From NCBI RefSeq assembly GCF_031877795.1, contig NC_133940.1, forward strand, positions 9,301,985-9,365,984: DNA of 64,000 nt, in the 5' to 3' direction. Under the pieces are notes generated by a model. That model saw nothing but the letters and a program-made list of their open reading frames with translations. It made no database searches and was not told where the DNA came from. Shown here in pieces: positions 1 through 12,475 of this stretch. Made by a program: the position numbers and the translations under genes. The stretch's first letter is position 1, and each line of letters begins with the position of its first letter. The stretch comes from Strix aluco. Taxonomy: Eukaryota; Chordata; Aves; Strigiformes; Strigidae.

Positions 1-1504
1 ACCAGGCAGCTCCCCTTGGCCCCGGGGAACACCAGGACAAGGCAAAGGGAAAGCACCTGCCTTTACATCTACAGCCCAGCCTCACCCGCCTCCCACTTCC
101 CGCTAAGCACGAACCCCTACCTAAGGCTGCTGACGTCTGAAGAGGTTTCCTCTGGAAGGACACATCTGTCCCTTGTCCTGTCAAGGCTGAAACGTGCAGC
201 GCTTACAGCCTCTGGGAGGTTTCCACGCTGGACGGTTCTGACACAAAGCCTGCTGTCCGGTTTGCAGCACTACTCTTTTACAAACTTACACTGGTTTCTT
301 ATCATTTCTCTAAGGAGATAAGATTCACCTGCTAAAGCTCTAAAGAAGAACTTCCACTATTTTGTCTTACTCCCCTGAGCAGAGCCAGGTTAAACCTCTG
401 CTTGCCTAGCCAGGGGCCTTGGGCCATCTTCACAAATTTACTGTCTCTGCTGCCTTTCTTCTTTCTGCCTCTGGTCCGGAACACCCTCCTTGACGTGATT
501 ATTGCAAAGGCTTCTCCCAGCCCTCTTTTTTTTTTTTTTTTTCCTGGTATTTTTTAGAAAGTTGCTTTCTTTGGTTTTTCTGTCTGGGGCTGACTGCTTT
601 TTGCCACAATTGAACTCTTCCCTCTTCTTCTGTGGAGAGTGCTCCAGAAAAAAACTGCCTTGGCTGGCCTGGGTTGATAGGTGGCCAGCTGCTATGTAAA
701 AAAGCGAAGTGGAACTAAGGGGCATCATACACAACCCTGCTAAGTGTTTGTGGACATGAAACACTGACAGTGTGGCTTTTAATGTGGCCAAAGTTTGGCT
801 TCTGTTAAAAAACCTAAAAGCACGAGAGCATAATGATAAAAATTCATAGCAAAGTAGGTGAATGCTGACTTTTTTAGCTTTGGGGGAAAAAAAAAAAAAA
901 AGGCAGCCTAAACCTCAACAAAAAAACCCACAAAAGCCAAAGCCCCACGCACGTTTTCTTCCAGAAAATCAGTTCTCGTTTGCTTTCCCCCCACAGCTTC
1001 GCATCACCCTTAGGAACGTCAGTAGCAATAATTACCCCGGGAGGGGAACGCGCCCCGCGGCGCAGCGCTCCCGCGGGACGGTCCCGCCAGCGAGGGGGCC
1101 GCGGCCCCTCGACCCCTCCCCGGGCAGGGCGAGCCCCGGGCGGGCGGCGGAGCCCCGGGGTGCGGGTCCGAGGGCTCCGCGGGCCCCGCCGCCCGACTGC
1201 CCACCCCTGCGCGGGTCCCCGCGCCGCCGCGCACGGCATCGCCCGCTCTCCTCAGCCACGCGTGTCCCGCGGGCACCGCCAAGGCACCCTGCAGCGCCAG
1301 CGCCTCTCCCCACGCGCGGCAGCGCGAAATCCCCCCCAGATAAGGGGAAAAAATAAAAAAAAAAATTATTAAAAATCGGGTGAAGCGACGCGCGACCCCG
1401 CGGCGGGGCTGCAGCGGCGAGGCGCGGGCAGCCCCCGGCCCAGACGGCTCCAGCGCCCGCAGGACGCCCGCGGCGGCGGGACAGCCCCCCCCGCCCCTCC
1501 TTAC
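1..1504 (-). other. NRK: NRK intron 1 (5' part, partial)
   Basis: This is sequence downstream of the exon 1 donor of the minus-strand kinase gene, so it is the beginning of intron 1, which runs off the window. Positions 1020-1504 belong to the CpG island. Below about 1000 the composition drops to ordinary levels, with a T run at about 527-542 and an A run at about 886-901. I looked for the kinase-domain exon that should follow exon 1 (glycine loop, GNGTYG-like) and did not see it. The open frames here show no recognisable protein. Confidence 0.65.
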
Positions 1505-1561
1505 CCGCAGCGCCGCCAGGTCGATGCCGTCCAGGCTGCGGGCGGCGCAGTCCCGGGCCAT
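1505..1561 (-). CDS. NRK: First coding exon of a GCK-IV (MAP4K4-family) kinase, probably NRK
   Basis: Read on the minus strand, an ATG in a good context (GCGCCATGG) opens 19 codons, MARDCAARSLDGIDLAALR, ending exactly at a consensus donor (CGG|GTAAGG) in phase 0. The family members TNIK, MINK1 and MAP4K4 begin with a very similar 19-residue stretch (ARSL-x-x-IDLSxLR) before the DPAGIFELV start of the kinase domain, and their first coding exon has the same length as far as I recall. Assignment to NRK rather than a paralogue rests on position: NRK follows IL1RAPL2 in the same orientation in the mammalian X-linked block. NRK is a Ser/Thr kinase with a C-terminal CNH domain that acts upstream of JNK signalling. 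Only this fragment is in the window, so kinase identity is inferred from the N-terminal signature and context. Confidence 0.75.
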
Positions 1562-1608
1562 GGCGCTCCGGACCGAGCCGCGCCGTGCCGCGCCCCCGCC
1601 GCCCCCAG

Positions 1609-1674
1609 CTAACGGTCCCGCGGGCGGCCCGCGGCGGCCCGGCCGTGCCCCGGCCAGCGCAGGGAGGCGGGCAT
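1609..1674 (-). other. Possible upstream ORF (21 codons) in the NRK 5' leader
   Basis: On the minus strand an ATG at 1674-1672, with G at -3, opens a 21-codon frame that stops with TAG at 1611-1609. This is 47 bases before the kinase ATG at 1561. If transcription starts upstream of 1674, scanning ribosomes would meet this frame first. It is arginine- and proline-rich, as expected of any frame in this GC-rich block, so no peptide function is implied. Any role would be in translation control. It depends entirely on where transcription starts. Confidence 0.3.
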
Positions 1675-1780
1675 GCCCCACCGCCCCCCGCCCCGGGAAG
1701 CGCGGAGCCAGCCCCGGCCCGGGCGGCCGCCGCCGGCAACTTTGGCCGAGAACGGTTCCTCGGGAAAAAAAAAGTTTGCG

Positions 1781-1793
1781 AGGAAGTGACGTG
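1781..1793. promoter_or_regulatory. ETS core joined to CRE half-site
   Basis: The sequence AGGAAGTGACGTG combines a GGAAGTG ETS/GABP-like core with a TGACGT CRE half-site. It lies in the CpG island about 220 bases upstream of the kinase ATG. Such composite elements are common near start sites of CpG-island promoters. This is a motif match only. Confidence 0.4.
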
Positions 1794-1916
1794 CCGTGCC
1801 GCGCCGCGTGCCGGCGGGGGTCGGGGCCACCTGCCGCGCTGCCCCCACGCCGGGGGGGGGTGTGGGGGGGTGTTCCCAAAAGCCTGCACACACCGCCCCA
1901 AGCTGGGGCAGGCAGT

Positions 1917-1936
1917 GGGGGGGGGGGGGGGGGGGG
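1917..1936 (+). repeat. 20-base poly-G tract in the CpG island
   Basis: Twenty consecutive G residues lie on the plus strand, with further G runs nearby at about 1852-1870 and 1985-1993. These make the region prone to G-quadruplex formation on the template strand of the NRK-like gene. Tract length is likely to be polymorphic or mis-assembled. Confidence 0.9.
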
Positions 1937-4900
1937 CAGGCCGGTGCCCGAACCCGCGCCGGGAAGTGCCCCGGGGCCAGGCGGGGCGGGGGGTGGGCGC
2001 TCTGCCGGCCCCCCGCGCCGAAGGAAATCGCCCCATCCCGCAGGGCCCCGCAACGCCCCCCGCGAGGTTCGTGAGGTGGAGGAGAGGAACGGGCGGACGG
2101 CTCCGGCCCCTTCCCCCGAGGGGACGAGCCCGACAGCGCCGAGCTCGGGGCCAGCGCGGCCACGGGGGGAGCCCGGCCCGCGGCCCCACACGCGTCGTGG
2201 GGCAACCGGCAGCAGCAAGTCCCCCCCGGGGGGGAGCGGGCAGGGCCGGGCAGCATCACCCTCCCCCCGGCAGGCCCGTCCCGGAGCGAGCTGCCAGAAG
2301 GCTGCACGTTACTATAAACTGCTGCTCATTCCAGCCTCCTTCACCCTGTAATTATGACCGCGGAAAGAACACAGTGTGCAACTGCACTGTAGTGGGGTGG
2401 AAGGACTTGGGGATATTTTGGGGCCTCGTATTTAGAGACAAAAATCAGTGGAAATGCACGTCACTGAGATAAAGTCGTTAAACGTCCCTGAGCGATGCTC
2501 AGGGCTGGGACATTGTTCCCTCGCAGACAGCAAAGTAGAGGGGGCAAAATTCTGATTCACTACTTTCCCAATCACAGATGTGAAACCAAGACAAAGCGGT
2601 CAAAGCATCTTTGGTGGCTATTAGCACACCACGGCGGACGCAATGCCAGCAGCGGGGTGGCAGTGTTGTAATAAAGGCATTTGGCAATTTCCTTGAAAGA
2701 AATGCTGATGCATCAGTCAACTTCAAAGTATCCCTTTAAAGCAGCCCACGCTGGGTACATTATCCGCTAAAGCGACCCTGGCTTTTTGCTCTCTGCCTGT
2801 AGGCCAGCATACTGATACACCACTAACAGATTTGAGGCCAATCGCTGCATTAAAGCGTAAGCTCGTTAAAGAGCTAAACGCAAATAATGCAACTATGCAC
2901 GACTGGCAGAAATCTGCATGCAGCAACAGCCCAGCCCAAGCCCCTCTCCATGCACAGCCCACCCCCCCCCCCGCTCTCCCCTGGGCAGCATTTGGAAAAT
3001 TCTGGCCCTCACGTCACCTTTGACAAAGTTAAGCCACAGCTTTGCTCCCCATTATAGCCTTCCTGCCTTACATAAATCCATCATTAGCCTTTCTGCTTGT
3101 GTTATTTCTCACAATCCCTCTTTATCTCTTCTCTAACCTTTGGGCTGTCCTTTGTCTCCTGCCACTTTCCACTTCCTTCCTGCTTCCCTGGTGAGAACAG
3201 GCGTGAAACTTCTGGCTGTTGTCTACCAAACACCCTCGCTCTTGCTCCATCTCTTAGATTCTTTGCCAAAATTAATCCTACCTGCCTTGCTCGCCTCTGG
3301 TGAGTGCTCCAACCTGAGGCTTAATTTCCACTTGACAGAAAGCTTTACGCAAAAGTGATATGCAAATCTGGTTTTAGAAGTATATGTTTTGCAGTATTTC
3401 AGCAGGTGTGTCTCTATCTTTGCTACATGGTTTTATCACCCCTTTCATCGCCTTCCCTCCACTGAACCCTGCTGCTGGTAGAGTTTCTGTGGATGCTCCA
3501 GTCCCACTTGCACCATTGCGGGTGCATAAGCGGTTCTGCCCCTGCTGCTGAAGAAGGCAGCGCATCTTCTCCCCATAAAGGCCTTGCAGGTCTAACAGAA
3601 GTGACAGCTGGTTTTGTCACTGATACTCACAGCAGATCTGTTGAGGGTGAAAATGCTACCAGGACAAGGCTACGGTTCAGAGTAGAACCAGATTTACAAG
3701 CCTCGAGTTCCTCATCGCCAGCCTGATGACTGGTTCTACAGAAATAGAAACTGTGCTCCGAGTGTCCCCTGCGGCCTCGTGCCCTGCTTCTGCTCCAGCC
3801 CTCCTCAGAGCACTGCACAGACCGGGCGTTTGTGCTATTGCTGACTCGCAAGCAGGCTGTCACACCTTGCTCTTCTGCATGAAGTCACATGGCAGAGTAA
3901 GTCCTAGGAATTAGGAAATTCAATGCCTTAGCACAACCTGGCTCTTAATAAACTAGAAACCCACATTCATCTTATCAATAATAAAAAGTGAACAGGATCC
4001 CTTAAGAATAAATTCCATTTAAAAAAAACAAAAAACAAACACAAGAGACAATTAAATTCTATGAGCACAGCTTTCCTCTCCAACAGCCGTAGTCAAAACC
4101 CTGCAGCTAAATTCAGCAACCACAGACCTGAATATAAAAACCTTTCAAATGTCTATGTGCTTGTGAAGGATGTTTTGTGTTAAAAGGGAAGTGCAAGCAT
4201 GAAGGGGGAAGAACTTCCTTTGTTTCAGCAAAGGAAATGCCATTGTACCCCAGAAGTATGGGGCTAATCCTGAACTCTTCTGGCTGCATCCTCCCTCCTC
4301 CACCCCAACCTCAGATTTGGGTCCATACTAATAGTAATTGCCACTGCCAGATGGACACTCAGCAAAGGAAGAGACTGTTTAAAGTTGAGGCTCGAATTGA
4401 CATGCTGGCTTGTTTCCTTTAGCTTTGTTTGTGCTGGGGTCTCAGCTACAGGTGTGAAGCTGGCAGAGAAAAACAACAAGAAGATAACTCATAAGAGATC
4501 AGGATTTCCGGTCTGCAGGAAATAAACAGCTTTGTAAAATGTGGTTTCAGTCTGAATTGGACAAACTGACTCTTTTCAGCATTTCTTAGTTCTCTGAATT
4601 GTAAATTCAGAGAAATTATCATTCAGAAAAAAAACTCAGACACACAGGATCTTCGCCTTGAAAGACCCCCCCGATGCTGCTCAGGGCACGGACATCCCTG
4701 CCGCTGCCAAGGCCGTGGGAACAGCCAGGCTCAGCAGCTCATGCCACGTCTGTGACTCCAGAGCCAACCCTCTGCATGCACTTCCCAGCATTTTCAGGAT
4801 CCAAATCCTAGCTCTCCAACAGGCAGCTCAGAAACCCCAAGGCTCAAGTGAGGGTCCCTGCTATAGGAGGCAGGAGGCAAATCCCACTTCGAGCTTCTCA

Positions 4901-7900
4901 GTTCCTCTGCTCCCAGGTTCATGGCAGAGAGCCAGAGCCCAACCCCAGCGTTGCTGGCCTTCCCCAGGACTCCACTCGGCAACGGCTCCCCAGCACTTGC
5001 TCCAGAGCCAGACGGGATCCCTGTAAACACCAGCTTTCCTTGGCACCAAAACATTCCCCAAAGGGATTTATTTTGCTGGAAGTTTTCTTATCATTCTGCC
5101 AGTGCCAGAGGTTCCTGATCCGATTGATGCAGACTCTAATGCTCAGACATCAGCACCTTTCTCCCAGAATAAGAATCCTTTACAAAATTCCCCACTACTT
5201 CTGTTTTTCACATGAACTAGAGATTTTAGACATCTCTTTAGTGTTTCTTTAGGGCACAACCCTTAGCTGATAGGCAGCAAAGTGACACAAAAGCCCATGA
5301 AATCTGCTTGTAACTACAGACTTCATGCTCCCCTTCCAGAAGCTCTCTCTGAATTGCTCTAGACCAACCTTTTTGCCTAATGCTTTCAGAAAACATTTTG
5401 TCCTTGTCTGGTTGCACCAGAACCAGAAGATTACCAGCTATTAAATGGAGAGTCAATGGGTGGCAACAGCCAGCATGGTATTAAGCCCCACATTCATCCA
5501 TGAGTAGGGTCTCTTGGTTGCTGCTTGAATTCATTACCATTTACAGCATCACTCTGGAAGTGATTTATTGTTGCTAATGGTTTTTATGAAGTCCTGGAGT
5601 ACAAAAAAAAAAAAAATAATCTTGATTTATATGAGGCCAGCTGCTCACTTTAAAGTTGTCCCCTTCCGTTTCCAATTATAGCATGGTTTAGTACCATGGG
5701 TGGCTTTGCTAGACTGTCAGGACCAAGATTACACATTAAAAAACTGTCTAGGATTGTATACAGCCTGGGTATGTCTTCATGCTAGCTTGGTGGCAGTCAC
5801 ACAATGCCGTGACTACTATTTGATGAACACAGAAAAGTAGAGAATCCTTTGATCAGGTCACACCTTGAAAAACACCAGTACAACTTAGTGCAGCTGCTGC
5901 TAAATTTCTTTGGATTGCAGGGGAAAGATTTAAGTTTCAGGCTGTGGACACCCAGTTACTTACATTCCAATTTAGTTAAAAGATGCTAAAAGAGATGAAC
6001 CACCAACCCCTCCCCCAACCCAATCTGCTTCATAACTTCAGTATTTCTGTGACCCATCCCTGCAGTGCTTGGAAATCACAGTAAGATGTCTTTGTTTTCA
6101 ATGGATTGTTGGATCAGGCTCTGAATATTTCTCATGCTTTCTCCTATTTGAACTAAAGAAAATTCCACTTCATTCCAAACACATTAAGGCTGGGCCAGAA
6201 AGTCATACTTAAACCTGAATCTGACTTTGGATTTGCACTTTGCAGAGGCTGCTGCATCAAGATTGAGAGACAAGGTTACTACCTTGAGTAAACTGGGAAT
6301 ACCAGAAATCCAGACAAACAAACCAAAACACTCATTTCCCGTACAGTACTCAGTAGCACATACAGTAGTTTTCAGCTCTTTAAAAATTAAGTAACTTCAG
6401 TTCCTGGCAGCCGTGCTAGTTCAGTTTCACAGGATATCCAAAATGAGACCAAACAGCTTCCTTCCCAAAGGATTCCTGAGCGGACAGGCGAGCTGGAAAA
6501 AGTGCCTCTCACTACTGTAATCACAGCCAGGATGTCCACCTCATTTCCCAGAGTAAAACTTAAAATAAAGGTCTCCCACAAAACTTGCATTAGTCCAAAT
6601 GCCGCTCCCTGGGACTCTTGCAGAAATTTATTTTCAATTGCACACCAACGAGCCTGCCTGAGCAAAGCGTGTCCCAGTAGGTTGCACGTAGGGAGCACAA
6701 GGAACCCTCTCCTTGCAGGACTGATAACCCTCTTTCACTGCATGACCCTTGACTTCACAGCATTGTTTCAGCACAGCACTTCGGAGTTTCTCAAGTAAGA
6801 ACACTGCTGCTGGAAGTTTCCCATTTCCCATCAGTCCAGCACACGTCCCTGCTATCCCTGACAACAGCCACACGAACGCTTTCAGGGAGAAGAGTCCTAT
6901 TTTCTGGAATGATGATATTTTGCACCTCTGGCTTTTGGACTCAGTTCCAGCGCCAATTGAATCCTCAATTCTGATTTTGTGCAGCAATACATGAATCATA
7001 CAGATAACTGTTTCCCTGTGTGAAAGTTATTTCTATTACGTTGTCTCCCCAAGGGAGTTTTTCCTACTCTGATTTTCTTTTCTTTCCTACGTCACCAGGT
7101 ATTTCACTTTGTATGCCTAGTATCTGAACACCAGCACAGTATCTGCATGCTATGGTAACACCAGCGTACAACGGCTGGCTGGCAATTTTGCAAAATTAAG
7201 AGCAAGATGATTTATTGAAATAACTTGAACTCATACATTTTCTATTACTATTGTATATTACTGTTGTGCAGCCATCTGCCTAGCTATGAGTTTTCCCCTT
7301 CCCTCCCACGTTCTGCAAAGTTATTTCTTCATTCAAAGTGGCAACCATTTTAAACGCTTTGCAAGGAACAGTAGCTATATGTTACTAGGTCATCAGATCC
7401 CAATGGGGTTTATGAATACCATAATGAATTTCAGCCCAACATCTGTCTGCTCTCTGAAACAGATGCAATTATGGGAAAAAATAGCTGCTGCCTCTTCACA
7501 GGCAGATTTCTCAGTAAAAAAACCAAAATACAAAGAAAACTGACGTAGCATAGCTTAATCGCTACCACATTAAATTTATCAGTCAAAATATCATGTGGCA
7601 CACACTTTTTTTGTGAAAGCAAGAGAAGTTGTGGTAACTTTTCTGGCAGACAAACAGAGGATTTTGACTTTTAGAAAATCTTGCAGGCATGGTTTTGGTT
7701 TTGCCAAGCAAATGCTAACCTTGGATGACTCAGACCACGGTTCCCTTTTATCCAAACCACTGAAGTTTGGTGATTAACTAAGAGGGAACTGGTATCTGAA
7801 TCACCCTTCGTGTGGAGAATAGTCAGATAAAAGTCTTGGGCGTAGGGTTTTGGGGGCAGGGTGTTGGTTGGGTTTTTTGTCCCCCTCTTCCCCAAAGAAA

Positions 7901-8485
7901 AAAAAAAAAATTCAACAGCTTTAAAAGTGGGGACACTTTTCAATGTATTTAAAAATAAATAAAATCAACTTTATCTCATCTTTTGAACCTTTTCAGTGTC
8001 ACGTGTCAGTCTGGGTACACCTTCACTAAATTAAACAGATTTTTTTCAGAGATTTTTTCAGTCATGTTGCAAACCTAACCTGTGCCTTACAAAGTTACAC
8101 AATTTCAACCTCATCTTTAGCTAAAAAAAGAGCCTACCTCATTGCTCAAGTCTCAGCTACATATCTGCAGTTCCCAGGCCCCTTGCTTCTCCTTTTCTTA
8201 AAAGAGGGAGAAAAAAAAAAACCCACCCAAAACTGAAAAAGAGGAACTGTAATTTATGATCCTCCATCTAGCCCTCTGGAACAAAACCTGCCCTATTAAA
8301 CATCTTCAGTGAAGTCCCCTCTATTCTCACTCCAGTTTCTATTTAGTTCCAAGTTGCTTTTCATCTTGGTAGTTTGTCAACATTGAACGTTTCAAACACA
8401 CTCGGATGCCCCAGCACAGTGCCTTTTAAATCGTCCTCTTTTCCTCAAGGGAAACGTAACCCATCTTTGGGATGTTGCCTAATTC

Positions 8486-8502
8486 GTGTGTGTGTGTGTG
8501 TG
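8486..8502. repeat. (GT)n microsatellite
   Basis: About eight GT units in tandem. Short, intergenic, with no evident role. Confidence 0.9.
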
Positions 8503-11500
8503 ACTGCTGGATGGGAAAGGCAAAGGGAAGCTCATTTGAGCCTTGAGCAACAGAGTCCTCTTCCAACACTAACTCATGAATAAGTCTATGCCTTTTCCTG
8601 TATATCCTTGCCAGTCCTATCTAAACATTCTCTATCTTTGTATATTAATAACCAGCATATAACTTCCAGCCAAGTTACAATTATGTCTGTAACATCATGC
8701 TCAGTCTGGTAACAGGCAACACGGCTCTCGTGAGGGTCTGCCAGTATTCTCACTGCACTTTACAGTGGATCTGGGAAAGCAGTGGGTAGGTGCATTCGCC
8801 TTGATGTTGCTGCCGCACAGTACAGCTGTCAGCTGAGACTGTAAACATTTTAAAAATTAAATTTGACAAGTTGTTTAGCGGCTTGAGAAGAATGGGAAGT
8901 CTCTGTACATCTGCCAGTCATTCACCAATATTTAGTCATGGAAGTTTTGTGGGCAAGGAATGTGTTTGTGCAGGTCTGAGACTGGGTGTATTCGCTGTTT
9001 TTATTGATAACCTGGAAACAAATACCAAATAATCTCTGCTTAGCTCACAGGGGGCACAGAGGCAGTGTGGCAAGCGGCACAGGGCTGCTCTATATAGCAC
9101 ACATGGCTCAGCAACCTAAACTCATTTAAACAATATTCATCTTAATGGCAGCTCATGCCAGGTTCCGTACAAGCCCAGCTAGCACGCAGTGGGGTGGAAG
9201 GGCTGTGGCACAGACCCTCCTTCCCATGCTGGCCTGGCTGCACCCAGCACAGCCTGGACAGTGTCCAGAGCACCAAATCCCAGAGGCACTTGCAAACTAC
9301 CAAACAGAGCGAATCTGTGGTGCAATACTGTGCAAGCTGATGGCATCGTGGCTGCATAAGCAGAGAAGACAGACTAGGAAGGGGACTTCACCCCCCATAC
9401 GGCTTTGCTGAGATGGATGCTGGAAAAGCAGCTCCAGCATCTTTCTGATAACGCACAGAGCAGAAATGAAGACTTGGATTCAGTGCAAGGAAGCGGCACA
9501 AAAATTAACAGCCAAGGAAAAATGACTTACTGTGCCCAATTGAAATTGAAAGGTCCTACCTTATTAAAAAGAGAAGTGACTTTATATTTGCTCCAAAAGA
9601 GAAAATAGTGGGCATTTTAATCACAAAAGAATTAACAAGAGCCATCAGCTGAAGCAGAAACCAGACAATTAAATATAAAAACCAAAACCCAACAAAGTAG
9701 AAACAAAGGCACTACATGTTAACAGACCCCATTGGTTTCCACTGCTCATGGGTCTCTCGCTTTCTGGTTCCTAGGGTAAGTGAAAGAGTGCTCAGACACA
9801 TTACAGCAGCATCTCAGACTGTTTCACTAGCCCAAAGTAACGGGTGAGCAAGCTGTCCTGACCGTAGCCACTTCCGTGCCACCCAGGAAGTCCGTCCCCT
9901 CGGAGGGCTGCCTGGCTGCTGTCACAGCAGCTGAGTCACAGCTGAGCCCAGGACAGGCACCCCACAGCGCACTTGGGCTTAGCCTTCCAGCAGGGAGGAC
10001 TGGGGATTTAAACCAGCTTCCCTTTTCACAGCAGCTTAAGTTCTCTAAGGAGTTTAGCTCCATAAACCAATTAAGCATCTTTAAGTACTTGAGCTCTCAT
10101 ACCTTCTCTGAGCATTTTGCACACTTACATTTCTTTAAAGGGTGAAAGCTGATTCCATCGAGCTGAGGCCTGTGCACCTTACAAGGTCACGGGGTGAGCA
10201 ATCCCAAGCAGAGTCAGCGAGTCTGGAATCCTCTGCAGACCAAATCTGGGGTGCTGCACTCCTATGGCCTCGTTTCTACAAGCAAATCCTTACAGGTTTG
10301 GAAAAGGCCAACTTCACCTTTAATGCTTTACTTTCCAGAAGCCCTAGTTCTAGGTTATAAAGTAATCGATGGCCCATGAGCTCATAAACTTTACACGCTA
10401 AGAGTGGGAGTAAAACAGCTATTACCCGCATTTACATATCCACTGTGGTAGTGCAGGCTGACATAACTGGTGTGTCACCCCCTCGAGTCCCATCCCAACG
10501 CCTTATCTGCCCTTTCTGTTTTTTTTCTGTTGGATTAGTTAACACTAAAAGAAGGAGAACGCTAATACAGTCGTTTGATATTTGAATACGAAAGCTTACA
10601 ACCAAGTCTCTGAAGTACTGTTTTGGGCTTTTTTGGTTTTTTTAAATAGACAAATCAGCAATATCTTGAAAGCCAGAAAGCCACATCATAAAATTTTATG
10701 CTAATCTATCACCAGCCCCCTTTGTTTCCTGTACAACATATCCTGCATAGCTAGATGTATTTATATATAAAATACATAGATTTGCATTATATAGACATAA
10801 ATAAAATTACTGCATGTCTCCTAAACACTGTAATTTTCATAGGTATTCTTTTAAAGTCAGTTAATAACCATACATCATTATGTTGTGTTAAAATACAGTT
10901 TTTAGCTCTTGCACAGGAAAAACAACATGCTGCGGTAACAATGCGATTCTGTAAACAGTTGTGGATTAACATTCAGTGACCACTGAATCTTCTCTGTGAT
11001 TAAAAATACCCATCAGCTGCCCAATCTGCTTTTGTCAGTAAACTCTGTGTCATTTTACAGCAATAAAAATACAGTTCACCCACTCACTTGAGGTCAGTCA
11101 CGTGCTTATATCTGAAAAAGGAGCATTTACATGAGCGTTACATGAAGGGCAGACCTGTTCCATTGCTCTGGAGCTGCTAGCGCTGTTGCTTGCTTACAAG
11201 GTCACCGTCTCTGTTTCTTCTAAAAGAAATCATCCCAGAAAACACCCCATCCACCAGCTCTGCCTGCTCAGCACCCAGGCAGTACCCTCTGCATTAGGCT
11301 TACCCGAGGAGGACACAGCACTGAGACCCAGCCCCTGGACCCCGAAGCAGACCTGGGGGTGCTGGATCTTTGCATGGGCTTTCCAAGACAAGCCCTGTCC
11401 CAGCAAGGCACTTTATGCAATTCATCACCTGAACCCAACTCATCAACAGGTCCAACTGTAGCTCTAACCGTGAAACTTCCCAGCCCAACCCCCCCCACAA

Positions 11501-12475
11501 AAGGGGGCACTGCAGCAGTTCCTCCCTCCCTGCAAACACAGATGGTATTGCAAAAACTTACCTCACCTTTGATTCAAAATTCCCCAAGGCCACACAGCTC
11601 CTACTAAAGCATTTCCAGCAAAACTGTACCTACCAGCTCAGGCTGTGCACCCCTCTCCACGTCACCAGCAGCACCCTCCTAGGGCATTGAGGTCCAGGGT
11701 GGAAACATACAACCACCTGCCCAAAGCCGAGCTCCCTCATCAGGCAGGGACCCAGCTGCCAGCACTTGTGGCTGGGAGAGAAGGTGAACACAGGTGTGGC
11801 TGCTTTGCACTGATTTTATATTCTGCCTCTGATATAAACCTTTATATGGGCCCCTTCCTTGTGGAGACAAAGTGTGGGTGTTTTTATATAACTTGGGGAC
11901 CTACAGCAATTACATTACAATATCACTTGTATTTTGCAATGCAGCACAGCAGGAGTCACAGCCTTGCCCAGCAGAGCCCTCTGCCGTGGTCCCTCACGCT
12001 TCCTCCAAAGCTTTCTGCTCCATCAGTTTTAGGGCACCCCATTTGTAACTCGGGGACAGCCCTTGCCAGATGGTTCCTCTTCCTCCGTGTGAGCACGCAG
12101 CACCTGCACGCTGACCGCCCTGCGCAGGAGGCTGGTGCTCGCCCCGAGCGAGCAGAGCAGGCTCACAGCCCCCAGCACTGCCAGCCCCCAGCCATGCCAC
12201 GCTCTGCACGTGCTCTCGCTCAGGCACTAGTGCCCACGCGGAGCTGCAGCCCCCTGCGCCCTCGCAGAGCCTGCCCTGTGCTGTGGGCTGTCTGCCTTCC
12301 TCCTCCACCCGCAGGCCACCACCACAGCTCCCACAGCCCTGTGTGTGGCAAGCTGTCCCCTGCACAGCCTCGGCCAGAGCCACCTCCTTCACCCGCTGGC
12401 GTTTCGGAGCAGGGCGCTGGCAGGCAGCCCACACCAACACCTCATGTGCTTCTGTCCCACGTGGGGATAAACCAA

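Larger units (their letters stand above)
1562..2300 (-). promoter_or_regulatory. NRK: CpG-island promoter and 5' UTR of the NRK-like gene
   Basis: A sharply bounded GC-rich, CpG-dense block runs from about 1020 to about 2290 and contains the first ATG of the kinase gene. The part upstream of that ATG (higher coordinates) must hold the 5' UTR and core promoter. There is no convincing TATA box at a sensible distance, as is typical of CpG-island promoters. An ETS-like core followed directly by a CRE half-site (AGGAAGTGACGTG) lies at 1781-1793, a plausible neighbourhood for initiation. Long G runs occur on the plus strand, which is the template strand for this gene. The exact start site cannot be read from sequence. 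Confidence 0.7.

Noticed and set aside
1019-2472. Long open frames on both strands (up to 399 codons) across the CpG island
   Set aside because: They overlap each other in several frames, are made of Ala, Gly, Pro and Arg runs, and cross the exon 1 donor and poly-G tract. Stop codons are simply rare in such GC-rich DNA.
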